Below, piece after piece: positions 10,771-24,700 of a stretch of DNA of 64,000 nt; the stretch's first letter is position 1, and the number at the start of each line of letters is the position of its first letter. Position numbers and translations under genes: made by a program. The stretch is taken from assembly GCF_000247815.1 (NCBI RefSeq), contig NW_004775881.1, positions 1,160,573-1,224,572 of the forward strand. The letters are read 5' to 3'. Source of the DNA: Ficedula albicollis (taxonomy: Eukaryota; Chordata; Aves; Passeriformes; Muscicapidae). The notes beneath the pieces are model-generated. The model was not told the origin of the DNA, did no database searches, and saw only the letters and a program-made list of their open reading frames with translations.

Positions 10771-13700
10771 TGGGAAAAAAAAGACATTTGCAGCATCTAA
10801 AAACTCAAGAATTGTTATTGGAGCAGTAAGAGTAAAGGTGACATGTCATGCAAAAATATGCTCTCCCTAAAAAATAAAGAAAAGGTTGCAAAAATGTGTT
10901 GGCAGAAATGAGCATTTCATACATTACCTGCACCTCGAACACAAGGGTAAGGTGTGCAGGTTTTTTGAGGAAAGAAAAATAACTCCAGTACAATAAAAAT
11001 TTCCCAAGCATTTTCAACTACAGTTTTCTTGTCAGCGATTTCAACCCTCCTTGCAAGGAGACAGACATTTTGCTCAACTATTTTACTGCTGAACTCCAAT
11101 TTGCAGGTGAGTGCCTCCAATTGACCCACACTTTAGATACAAGTTTGGGGTTTGTGTACTCATTACATTCAAACAAAAACCCTAAAGAAAGGTTAACAAA
11201 ACCCTGGTGCTAACATGCACCTGAAAGAAGTTAACATGTTACTGACTAAAGTACACAACTAGAGGTTACAAAGCCCATCCCACATAGATTCAAGACAAGC
11301 AGCAATAGGCAGACAGTAAAACCTAAGGGATAATTCTGCAAATCCCTCAAGAAAAAGTATTTTAAAGATTTAAAGAGAACATTTGCGGAAAAAAAACAAG
11401 TCCACATCTAGAAACTCCACAGTTCCCATCAGTTTTACATCTTTACCTGAGCACTGCTTTACAGCAACTGTTAGATAGAATACATAAAGACAGAATAAAG
11501 CCAAAGACAAAATTCTCTTGTTAGATTTGGTTGTTTTGCTTGCAACCCTCTAAAAGTAATTTAACATCAATATTTATGAATATTGTTATGTTGATATTCT
11601 TCAAGCTCCCGATGCACCCTAGATGAGATCACAATACTGCATGACTGCTGATTAACTTCATTTTTCAAGATAAGCAAGCCTAGGAAAAATTCATGTGAAA
11701 GGAAGTGTTCACAGAAGCAGTTACATTCTATTTGCCCTGCAATCAGAGCTTACTTACAGATCCTTTTTTCAACAGCAAAACAAGAAATGCAGATTTCCCC
11801 TCTGTGCTTCAAAATTCTTGAGTCATCTTCAGACAGGAATGGCCATTTATTTTTCATCCAACTTATTTTTGTCAGTTTTCAACTAATTTCTGTCCTAGTA
11901 AGCACAGAACTAAATTCACAAGATTCAAGATGTAAAAGCCAGATTCTTAGCTGCTACCATTAAAGAAATCTCAGATGGGAATCTCTCGAAGTGACAAGCT
12001 TTTCTTACATGATCACCAATGAAATCTGTAGTTACTTGTCTGCCAAGTTTCAACGACCAAAGTGATTCACCAATTCCACACTATGTTTATGGAACAGCAG
12101 AAGTCCTGTTAAGCCAGTGTTCACTTTATGGATCAAGAGTGCAGGCTGACCCATCTTTAGCTGATCAGGCTTACTGACACAGGTTAATTTCCAAATATGC
12201 AATATTTTCTTAGATGTGTTAGCAAAAGTTTAGAAGCCTCATCTAAAAATGAATGATGCCTTTTGAATTAAAAAAAAATAAAAATGCACTCTGTGCAGAT
12301 ATTTACATACATGGCATGCCAGACTGACAGGTTTTCCAATTCATTGGAGGGAAAACCCGCACCAACCACACCCCCCACCCCTAAAAAACAAAACCAACCA
12401 ACCAACCAACCAACCAACCAACCAACCAACCAAAAAAAGTTGCACCCAACCTAGTGGAATCACCACTTCAAAATTCAGTGGTAAAACCCCCATCAGCTTC
12501 ATCGTGGCCACATTTTCAGTTGCATGCCATGTAGAGAAACATCCACTTAATTTGCTCCCATTAAGACGTAACAAAATTAGTAAGCTTTCTTTTACCCACA
12601 AAACTGTCATAGAGAACTTGTCCTAGAACTCATACTTAACTTCAGAGGTTCCCGTGTTTTATAAAAACATGCTAGAGAAAATGAATGAACAATTCTGTAT
12701 CTGTTTTGCTAATCCCTTCAGGCAGACAGGAAGCTCGCCATAAAACAGCAATCAATAGTTTCTTGCTTCCCATTACAGCTGATGTGCGAAAATATTTGTT
12801 ACTGTGCTATGGGAAACAGTCCATGTCAATATTAAATTACTTTCACTTCAATACATTTTTTTTTGTTCTTCTTACTATAAAAACCATAATAGAAAAAAGA
12901 CATGAATTCATATTGTATGGAAGGTTTTATTGATTGCTACTTTGCTGTCACTTACATCAGGTATAGCACGTTAATTCCAATCCAACAAAACTAAAAAGAA
13001 ACTGCTATTAGAGACTTGTTTCTGTAAGCCTTTCAGTTGCCAAATACGTGTTGTTCTGCACAACTCTCAGCTACACAAGTGTTGTAGCTGTACAGCTTAC
13101 ACTGTGTGCTTCAGTACAAGCAAGTAGTGATCTGAAAATTCATCACTTTTACCAGTTACACTTTTTTATGTTACAAACAAAACCCATTTTCTTCTCTGCA
13201 ATTTTATAAACAGTATAAAACAAATCTCAGGGTTTGTGGTAGAAATTATTTGATCCTATACAAAAGACAACATCAAATTTTATTAAATTAAGGACGATAA
13301 TTATTTTGTGTGATTAGACTCCCATTCAAGATCACTTAAACTGACATTGCATTGTGATCCTTTCCAGAAGCATGGAAAATCCATCTAGTAGACCAGATCC
13401 TCCTTTTGCTTCACCTTATGACTGACACGGACAAATCTTATGTCACTGTTTATCCTACATGATCAGGCCTATGTGTGTCACAATTGACTATCCAGGCTTA
13501 TTTAGCACTAGAAGATTACATTGATGAAATCTGATAATCTTGATGCACCATAAATAATACTTACAGAAGAACATGTGATGATATTCACATTACTGTCAAG
13601 GGGAAGAGAAAACTGCTGAGAAGGAAACGAACAAGTAAATGAAATGCTCAAGAATACACTTAAAAAAATAAAATCACACTTAGAACTCGGCCAGCCTGTC

Positions 13701-15600
13701 CTAGGGCCAAAATGGAAACATATTATCCCAAGTAATATTGCACGCCTTTAAAGTATTAGCAAAATCTTTACTGTGGGCACAAAAAAGAAATGCTCTGGTA
13801 ACCACTGCCCCAAGATAGCAGACGCCTGCAGAAGTCCAGAGAAGAAACACAAGCTCTTAAGGAGACTTCTGACCTCTCTTCAAAATAATAAAGTCAAATA
13901 AATGCAGTTTCTAAAGCAAAGTGCCAGTACAGAAAAGATGTGCTAGAACTGTGGGACATAGCTAGAGCTGTAATTTCTCCTTCCTCATTCCAAACTCTAA
14001 AAAAAAAATATAGACACTTCTTAAAAAAATAATCCAAACCAAAATGAAACAAAAAAATCCACAACAATCCCACCTCTTTTCAAGTAAGTTGTTTCTTTCC
14101 ACTCTGATTTCCTAAAGAGGATTACACTCTGAGCAACAAAATTCTGTATAACACCAATAATTCATCTCATTTCTGGAATGAAGCATTAGTAACAGTATAG
14201 AACATGCATAAGCCAAAAATCTGGATTTTTAACTGTTATATTAGTTAACATAGAATGAACTGTAAACAAGATCCAGAAAAATTCAAATTACCACTCAAAT
14301 AAAACATGCTTAACCCAACTTGTAAATACCAAATATTCCCCCTTGTATTTTTTAAAGTTGCTTCCAACAGTAGCTGTCAACTAAATTTCAGTTATTTATG
14401 CAGCATGGACTCCCTTAAAATGACATTGTCAAACATTCAGATTATAAATACAAGACCTCCTTTGTATCATAAAAAGGAAAAAAATTGTCATAATATAAAC
14501 AACACATAACTTTTACTAGCTTTTTGTAAATTACATGGCAAATAACTCACTCCTCTGTTATAAATCCTAGATTTGAAAAGAAGTCAAACTGGTAGAGAAC
14601 AAAAATAATTATTGTGAACTGCTTGACATCAATGCTTGATATCAATGAGGCCACAGATTAATTCTCAGCATCTACCCACCATAAAACTTGCCAGAGCAGC
14701 TATTAACACTGCTAGCAAAGTTGCCAATAACAGAATGGTCAGATTACAATGACTTTCTCCACTGCCCTGTGGAGAGAAAGTACTTTAGAGCTGCACAGAC
14801 ATCACACATAAGCAGCAGCAAGGAGGTTTACATGTTTACTGCTTGTTATGTGACTATTTGTAGAGCCAATGAAAGATTTGTCCCTTCAGAAGTACAAACT
14901 ATCTTTCCATGACAGTTTATTTTAAATTCCTTCCTAAGATCATGGGAAGACAGCAACCTGTAAAATAAGGCTTAAATTACTTAAGAGTTTTTCCTTGAGC
15001 TTTTAGAAGTTCACTGTACTCTACTGTCATATATGCTTTAGATAACTGGAAAAAAAACAAACAGTTAATCTACAAAGAAAGTCAACTGGTCCTGAAAACA
15101 AAATGATTCAACAGCGGTCCTTGCTACAGAAGACACTGAAATAACATAAATGAAGATGAGTGCTTCCATTTGAAAGATTTCCTGGGGAAAGATACACTTT
15201 GAAGATCCATTTTATTCAGTAACACAGCACCAGCAATGTTCAGTGGCCATGTTAATAAAGCAAACTACCTTATTATTGTGTTGTCCTGCTTGTTTCTAAA
15301 TTACTCTGTAACTCTTAATTTAGTATAGACTTAGCCTATGTACAATAAACAATACTGATCTAAAATCTGAAAGCGTCCCTAAGGAACTTCCAGATGATGA
15401 CTTCTATGATTAAATTTACAATTAACTTTTGAGGTCAAGCAAGGGTGTTTCAGACAACCTAGCTCATCAAAATTTATTTATAAGAATCTATTCAGAGTAA
15501 ATCTAAAAAAATAACCACCTGCACACCTATCTGTTTCATGAACTATGCATGCTCCATAAAGTTAAGACTCAACTGGTTTGTTGGAATCGCAACAAAAAAA
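10771..15600. other. Intergenic, 3' flank of PLRG1
   Basis: About 4.8 kb of AT-rich DNA without a supported exon, RNA gene or repeat family apart from the CAAC microsatellite listed separately. It lies downstream of the PLRG1 polyadenylation signal. Confidence 0.5.
12393..12433 (+). repeat. (CAAC)n microsatellite
   Basis: About ten uninterrupted copies of the tetranucleotide CCAA/CAAC, flanked by A-rich sequence. Confidence 0.95.
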
Positions 15601-15623
15601 GACAAAAGGAAAGAGAAATAAAA

Positions 15624-15629
15624 TTTATT
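15624..15629 (-). promoter_or_regulatory. PLRG1: PLRG1 polyadenylation signal
   Basis: AATAAA on the minus strand, 124 bases after the PLRG1 stop codon (15753-15755). It would give a 3' UTR of about 150 bases. Other AATAAA hexamers occur further downstream, so longer 3' ends are possible. Confidence 0.55.
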
Positions 15630-15752
15630 ATAAAACATGTTGAAACAGCAATGACTTAGCTGACTTCTTGTTCTGCTGTTCTGGCAGAACAAAATGTGAC
15701 TGAATGCTCTCAGGAAAGCAAATACAAAATTACAGAAGTATATGTTGCTGCA

Positions 15753-18700
15753 TTAAAATCGTTTTCTCTTGATAATTTCTGGTTTCCAGCTGACAGGATG
15801 GGTTTCTTCAGTCTAAAGGGGAAAAAAAAATCTCATAAGGATTATTTATACTTGAAACTCACCTATAATTAAGGTCAGTTTAAAATGCTACTTACAAAGT
15901 ATATGTACATATTTCATATGTAGCATTATTAATAGCTAATCTACAATGTAATTAATTTACCCAAATTAAATTTTCTATCATCTCTGTCTGAAGTACATAG
16001 TAGTACTTGTTCTGTTCTTGTCTTTCTTTTTCCAACAAGGAAAATGATCAGGCTGCCAGTGGCATTTCCAAAACAACACTGTGGTTATCAAAGCACGTGA
16101 ACAGGAGTTGCCAGTCACATGCCTTCCAGACATATCTACGTTGGTATTGGTAGATGTCATGCAGTGTATTTTGCCCAACTTCAGAATGGATAAAAAATTC
16201 CTGATTCTTTACATCTAAGAGTTACTCCAAGTCTAATTCAGTGCAAAATTCCAATGTGTAATAAAAATTCTTATATTCTTTATATTGAAGACATATACTG
16301 ATAAACTATACAATCATCAGTTGTCTTCTCCACTGATAAATTAATTCAGATTTTAGAATAACAGTTTGAAAATAAACGTTTTACTCTAAATTCTAAAAAT
16401 TGTCAAGGCCAATAACTAATCCAGATCATATAAATAAGTGCAATAAACCTTTAAAGTGAAATCCCTTTGCTGATTCCCATGTTTTTATCAATACAACCTC
16501 ACACAGTTCCCCACTAGGTTCAAAATGCAGTGTACATTACTGTATTCAGATTTCTCCAAACTTCACCACAAAGTCCTTTTACAGAAGAGTTCACAGACCT
16601 GACACTTATTTGTACTACAGCATATAACAATAATTAGGAATGCAGAAATGAGCTACTGTCCTGTTAATGCTAATACAGAGGTCTTTCAACCTTCAACAAA
16701 ATGGATTACGTAAGTCTGAACATGTCTCCTACTGATGCGCTATATTTGACTCATTTTTTTTGATTTTATGGAAATACTTTAAAAATAACACTGACATACC
16801 GCAGTATCATCTTCTTTGTATACTTTTATGGTTTTATCAGCTTCAGCCGTTAGCAATCTGCTTTCTGACTGGTCAAAAACACAAGCAAATATTCCTGATT
16901 CACTGTCCAAAGAACCAGGCTGTACAGCTGCATGTACTCTCTGGAAATTGTATCCAGTTCTCCAGTCCCAAAGGTGCATGGTACCATTATCAGCTATAAC
17001 AAACAAATAAACAAACAAACTTAGTATTTTTATCAATTAATTTCTGTTTTCTAAAAATGGCATCAGAACAACATGAATACATCAGACATACATCAAACAA
17101 CATTCATGTAGAATAGCTCAGTACTCCCTATACATTTTCCTATTTTCTGCTGTTCGCCTTCCTTAGAATCTCATCCAAATTTTCATCAGATAACCCAGAG
17201 AGATGATAGACTACATCACAGGGCAATTGCAGCACGTTGCTTTGCAGGCACAGTAAGGAATGGCATTCTGAATAGCAAGCTCCCTGCTCAGTAGCTCCAC
17301 TGAAGTTGAATGAAGAGGCATCATGCTTCCAAACAGATTAAGGATATTAAGGACACTTACTTAATGCAAAGCAGGTTTAATGTTTGCAGACAATTTATTC
17401 CAAATCCAGTTTAAATCACTGTCAGTATTGCTGCTACTGGCATTAGCTACATGGCATTCACAGCAATCTGAACTCTGTTCAGAAGTATGCTCTCAAGAAA
17501 ATTTTTCAGTTACAAAACTCAATACCCTTCCAAAGCATTATCTAGCCAAAACAGATCTATTAAATTTCTCCACAGCTGCCAGCTAGACAAGAAATCCAGA
17601 TGTTTCAAGAAGGGTGTTTCTACAGTAGAAAACTTCAAGGTAAAATCAACTTCTTCTAATTCAGCATCACTTTCTCTGAAGCTGCTATAGACAGCATGAG
17701 GATGTAAAGGGGAGAACTGATACTCAAATTTTAACTTTTAAAAAGTTGCAACTAATATTATTAAAATGATAATAGGTTTTTTATGTGGAGAAGGTGTTTG
17801 CTAAGACTCAGCTAATACTAATATAAAAAAGTCTCACAAGGATGTTCTGAAAGTGTCTTCAAATAATAATAATGACATATAAGTCCATTCCAGTATTTTG
17901 TGAAGTTCTTATTCTTCCTGGGGATGAGCCAGTTGTCAAATACAGCTTTATCCAAATTTTAAAATCAAGGGCCCCCTTGGACACATAGTTGGAACCATAA
18001 CCATAGTAAGGTGACGATGTAATTGGCGGTTTCCCAACACCTGCTTAGCACATTTCTATCTTATCTCTAGTCTACAGGACCAAGGGCACCTGGGACCAAG
18101 TGCCTTATTTCCAATCAGCTTTAGTAAGATGCTTCTATACCCTCTATCCAGTCTCACTGCATCAACGTGCAGCTAACTCTAGTGGAGGCACTAATGATCA
18201 GCAGATCATAAAGGATGGCCTTATAGCAGCAGCCAGCTGAGAAGATGAAACCTCATCCATACAGTACATGAGAAGTCCTTCAAATTTATTTCATTTGCAT
18301 GCAGCTCAGAAACATCCAATGACATGAAAGTGGCCCTATTAACTAATGAAATGAAATGGTGTCCTACAGCTGGCTGACAGGTCTAGATAAAGCAGAGCTC
18401 CATGAGCACCTCTGCCTAAGGACCTCCAGCTACATGTACGTGGGGGACAGGAGAGGAATATGTATTTCTCATTTTTACCTCCTGATACCAGAACACCATC
18501 AGAATTTACAGCCAGTGTGTTTATAATAGCATTGTGACCAGAGAGATTCTGAATGAAGTTTCCATCTGGGAATTTCCACTGTTTAATATTATCTGGAGAA
18601 CCAGATGCAAACGTGTAACTGAAAGAAAATAAAAACAGTATATTAAAGTTCAAAATAGCTGAAGTGAGAGCAAATGTCCTTCATTAAAACTACTGCTAAA

Positions 18701-21700
18701 TGCTAGTTGCATAATTACTTAATATTAAAACTGCTCTTCTGACATGCTTATTCACATGAAACTAAGCAATTTTATGAAGTCATGAATTTCCTATTCCTAT
18801 TGTTTTCTTTCCGCTTTATAATATTCTATAGGCTGTAGGATTTAGTATGCAAACAAATACTTAAAATGCACATTAAGCTCTCTTCAGTTGTTATTCTGGC
18901 AAATTTTCAGGTATAAGGACATCATCAGCAAAGGTAACAGGACAAAAAAGAGGCAACAAACTCCAAACACAGGTTAATGGCTTATCTTCCAAAATTACAT
19001 AAGCAAGGAAAAAGCCCTGCAAAAATATAACTGAAAAAGATAATTTCTACCCCTGAGTTACCTCAAAATAAAAACTTCCTTCATTTTAAGATGTGCATGC
19101 TTATTTGGGTAGCACATACAAAAGCCTGTAGGAATACTTTAATTTGCCACAATGTCCAGGGAATTTGCTGTCTATTTAAAAGATACCACAAACAGAAAAG
19201 TGACTATTATGAGAAAATACCAGAATATTAAACAAAAGAGAAATACTGAACTATAGGCTGACAGCTGCTACTGTTTGACAAGAACACTTCAAGTTTATTT
19301 TCAAAAAGGTGTAACTGATGAAGCTGAAACCTGAATTATCAGAATGTAAGTAAAACTAGATGTTTTTTCTATAGCTATAACTAACAGGCTGTACAATTTT
19401 TCAGGCACACGTTGGAACAAGAGTTTATCCCTATCAAAGATTCAGAATTTCTGATAGGAATGATAGAATATAATTTTAAAATATTAAAGGTGCAGAAGTA
19501 GTCAATCAAAAAACAGCATCTGAATTCAGAGCACTTCCAAGAACATCTGCTTCAAAGCTTCAATTCTCACTGTAAGTTTTACTTTAAGGCTGGTTAGACT
19601 GAAATGTCTTAAGCAGCAAACCACATATTCAAAACAAAGGCCATTCTATTAATCACTGTCTCCTTTAGTATTAATCACATGTGTGCAAAGGCACATTACA
19701 TAACTACTGCAATTCCTGCTCACAACCATTCACTCACATATTTATTACTAGCCTTAGTAGCACTGTATCACCGAGTTTTAAGGACTGATGAATGGCGCAC
19801 ACGTAAGTAACTCTGTAAGATATAAGACATTCTCTGGATTGCTAATGTACACCAATGCCAATACTAGGGAAGCACAATCAGTGCAGTAGAATGTATTTGA
19901 TAATTGATACATACATTTTTGCATCATCCTAAGTGCATTAGTTTCTCACATTATTATACTCTATCATTCTACCTCATCATTCACATTGGCTGTCTTCAAT
20001 TCTCAAAGAACTGTGAAAGTGTAACACAATAAAGGAAACTTACTGTCTTGGATGTAGCACTACTGCTCTTACAGATTTCTTGTGATTTGTTAAAGTAACA
20101 CGAGTTTTTCCTGCCACCAAGTCCCAAAGCCGTATGGTAGTATCATGACTGCCTATAATGAGAAGAAAATTTAAAAAAAATAGCAGAAACCATCACCTTG
20201 ATTTTATCACAAACGATACTTTGCTAAGGCAGCAAAATGATGTGAAAGAAACAAAAATATTGTGCTAATGCCACCTCAGATGAAGAAGATGCCAGATTGC
20301 AAAAGTATTTTTACTCAGTTTTAAATCCAAGAACTAAGAAGTTACACTGCAAAACTGGATTTTGACATAATGGGAAAGAAGAGGAACACTTAACCACAGT
20401 ACTGGACACTCCTTAACTGAAATGGGGAGAACGGAAATATCACAGAAAATGCAAGTCTCAGTATATATTCTAACACAAATGAATAAACCAGAAATAAAGG
20501 AAGTGCAGAAAAACATGCTAACAATGCACAGCCATATTTGCCTAAACATACCATTAATAGTATGTAATGGACCATTGCATGGCCCATTTTCAAGAGAAAC
20601 TAGTACAAGATCTGAGCTAATTCACCAAGATAACATTATGAACATAAGGCAATTACTGAACAAAAACATTAATCATTAGGTTTTTCAATCATGTTACTCA
20701 AGAAACCATGCCTACTATACCTGTAATAATTTGTGGTTCTGCAGCTTGGCACTTCACAGTTGCTACTGCATTTGTGTGTCCTGACAGTGTGTGCACACTG
20801 GCTTTTGTCCTTACATCCCAAATCTATGAATTCATAGCAAATATGTCAGAGGTCAGTAACAGGTGTCTATTCAATGTATTTTAGATACTGTCATTGATTA
20901 CATAATTTCCTTGCCATAGTCCTAGAGATTAAAAAATGGTATTTTCAGCTGACAAATTTCAAGGGGAGCAGAAACCTGCCAGTAAACTTTCAGGCATGTG
21001 GATAATTTAAGTCACCACAGTCTCATACCACCTTCTAAATACTAAGCAATCCCACATATACTATGGGATCTACCTACTAAATTAAGAAACAAATATTACC
21101 CTGACATGGCATGTTCTTGCATTTGGGCTCCAATTTTACCGACAATGTAAGACAAAGCTAACACAAATCATCTTAATATTTCATCTAAATTGATGTCAAC
21201 TTTTGCTTAAGTGCTTATTTTTACAAATTAAGACATTGAAATACACATATCAAGATGTTAAAACACAACAATGCTATACTTACTCGTGCTGTTGAATCTC
21301 TGCTACATGTCACCAGCACATCTATTGTTGGATGCAAGTCTAAGCCATAGACAGCACTTAGATGACCATGGTAATGTCTGATAACCTAGATGAATAAAAA
21401 CCATGCAAACTAGTAACTGAAAGAATATTCTAAATGCTTTGATTTCCATATTTGCTACTACTGATTCCTTCAATTAAAAAAACTGCAGCTTACCTTATTG
21501 TATTCAAGATCCCAGCATTTCACTTGTTTGTCTTCTCCACAAGAAAAGAGGTATGGACTTCTTGCACTTACTATCACCCCTCGTACAGTACTGATGTGTC
21601 CAGTCAAAGACAATTTCAATTTGCCACTAGCAAGGTCCCATATCTGCAGGAAAATAGGTATTTTAAGGTAGACAGGAAAAAGCTACACAGTTAGTCTGGG

Positions 21701-24700
21701 TAAACAGCCTAGATGTAATTGATCCTGGTGCAATGTAAGTTAAAAATAGTCACATAAACACTTGCTCTCCATGTAGTAAATGAAATATCAAGAAAAGAAC
21801 TAGTGCTACTGCACAAATCCCTTATGACAAGGTAATAAACGAAAAAATGTTCTGCAGATCATTATTCCATAATCAGTAAACAAGAAATTGTTTACAAGGG
21901 CTGGAAACATTTTTAAATAAACACAGAACAAAAAACCCCCACCCCCTGCAAACTTTGTCAGTCATTTCTCCAAAACTATTACCTTTATGGTTCTGTCAGC
22001 TGAGCCAGTAACAAACCACTGATTTCCTGGTTCCACTGCAATACATCGCACCCAGCCCAGGTGACCACTGATAACCTTCAGAAGGAACAAAAAAAATGTC
22101 TACATCAGAAATAGTACAATACCTTTTGATGTAATTTTCCTTCTCCAACACTGAAATTTGCTAGCACTTAACAAGAAAAGTCAAGTGTGAAATCAGATCT
22201 GAAGACAGCTCTATTTCTACTTCAGCTCAGCTATAGCTACAGAAAAATTTCTAGAGAAAACTAGAAATTTACATACACCAGACTCTGGGAAGCTGCAATA
22301 TGTAAAGATCCTGTTCATATAAGCAACTTTTTCACATCCTTTCAGAGTCCATAACACCATGGCTCAACACTTGATGCTTTGTAGAGAAAGACTGTATTTG
22401 AGCACAGATTCCTTATGCTGCTGTACAGTCCAACAACAATTACAAAAATATTGGCTATTAAATCACATTTCTATATAATAACCTCTTAAAGCACATCATC
22501 ACCTTATTTTCACCAAAACAAATATAATATGAGAGTTGGACACAATGAAATAATGGAGACTGATCTCACAAGAAATACTCTGCCAACACATGCTTTGCTT
22601 TCAGCAGCCTGTTTCTCTAAATCCTCCAAAGTCAGGCAGCTAAAAGCAAAGTCCATAGCTGGTTTCACTTGATGCCATGTTTCATGTACTGTCATACAGC
22701 TCATTTCAGAAGATTTAAAACACAACAAAGCTTCTTAGGCAGAAATACTTTGGAAAGCTAAAGTGGCCTTTTCTGACTACATGAGACCATAGACACAAGA
22801 TTTTAAGATAAATGTCTAGATTTCTTCCTAATACAGGAATAGAAATGGGCTTTTCTGGGGAGAAATCTAAGAAATAATTAATTGGACCTATTTGGAGTTC
22901 ACATCTTTCACAAACAACTTCTAACCAAGCTCAGGAAAACCTGAGATCTAAAGCAATAATTAGATGAAATCCACACTTGGTGTTCCAGCTATGCTGCCAT
23001 TTCCAAGCTGTCTGAACAACCTTTTGCCTTGTTGAGCAAGGATTTTGACCTCCAATAAAAAAATACTCACTAAAACTGTTTACATGTAGAATGAATACAG
23101 TGACTTGAATTGTATCGACAATATTTTTCTGAAAAGAAAGTGGTCCTAACAGGGAAGTATTTTTCAATTTTTCATCTGTTTACCATAAATCTCTCACAGG
23201 TTTATTTTGATGCCATTTCTTTCAAATGGCATTTATCTTAATTTTTACAGCAAACACATTCAAATAGTGCTGAATTTAGAAAACCAATATAATCCTTGGA
23301 GCCCAAGAGTTTTCCAAAAAATTGCTTTAAAGGTTAGCCTTCAGATTTCTGACTAATACTAAAAACCTTCCACCAAATTTATCATAATACAGCTACGAGA
23401 GTAAAAAAAGAGATTCAAAGAGAGAGTGTGTGTATATAGCTTAGTTGTGATCACTTTCTGTTCACATTTTAAAATCATATTTGATTATACTTTTGTGAAT
23501 GAGAACAAAAATTATGATCTGGGGTCTTACATAAAATATGTTTACTTTTATATGCATGTTTGTGTCATGCAATTTCTAACTTACTCTGTACAGTTTCCAA
23601 GGTGGATGCCACTGAGGTTTGGGCATGGTTGGAGCCTTCTTTGGCATTAATGCAGAATTTTTGTTTCCACCAGCTTCCACTATAGCCTGTAAGTTAAAAG
23701 AAGGATTACTCTTCTAGCTTCTCTTTAACCAAAGTCTAGAACTTTCTCATTCTGCATTCTCAATACTGATTATATTTAGTCAGTCAGGAGATCTCCACAC
23801 AACACAGATCCAGAAACAATCTGGTCAACACCATGTACTTTTCACATTACATGTTCAACAGACTCACCACAGACATCCCAGGAGGTTGCGAACGCTCAGA
23901 TATTCCAGCATGCCTGTAAATGTCACCCACACCAGCAGCTGTCCGGTTTGCATCCAGCCTAGGGCGAGTGAAAATGGTTCATGAATTGCAACCTACTATC
24001 TCCTGCTAAGGCAACCCTGGGCTGCACCCAGCTGAGTGTTGTACACCTGTCAGGACAGAGTCCACACCCTCTCTCGGCACCCTGTCCACGGCTTGACCAC
24101 CCCAAGGTACAGATACCCACAAAGCCTCACATTTTTCTTTTCTAATTAAACAAAATCTCCCCTGTCCCAACTTCCACCTACTGCCACTCATGACAATACA
24201 AAAAAAAAGTGTACAGAAAAACAATGTCTGTCCACACTAAAAGCAGTTTCTTTCAGAATATCTGAATTACTCTAAGTAGCTCTTACACCAGCTTCTGTGA
24301 TTTGCCTTGCAATTCCCATAGCTAACAATGGTGTCAATGAGGTAACACAACAGTACCTAGACTGGGAAGTAGGAAGTGCCCCAGCTAAGGACTGTGCTGC
24401 AGATTCACTTGGCATCCTCTGGACCTTAGTATCTGCTGTCAAAGCCACACCTCGAAAAAAAACAAGCACATCAGAAACAAAGACAATTCCTTTAAACAGG
24501 AACTCAAAAGTGTAATATACAAACATATATACACACATATACCTGCAAACAAGGGCCTGACATGCCTGTAATATTAACTCTCATCCTTCAATAATATTTT
24601 CATATCCAATTCCAATCTACTGACATCTTTATTTTGGCACAAATCCTTTCCATCTTGATCTACTACAGATATGAGTATAAAATTTTTAGCGACTACAACA

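Noticed and set aside
1..15600. Possible DCHS2 exons downstream of PLRG1
   Set aside because: Expected from vertebrate gene order, but no cadherin-repeat motif or exon with splice signals was found, so the gene must lie outside the window.
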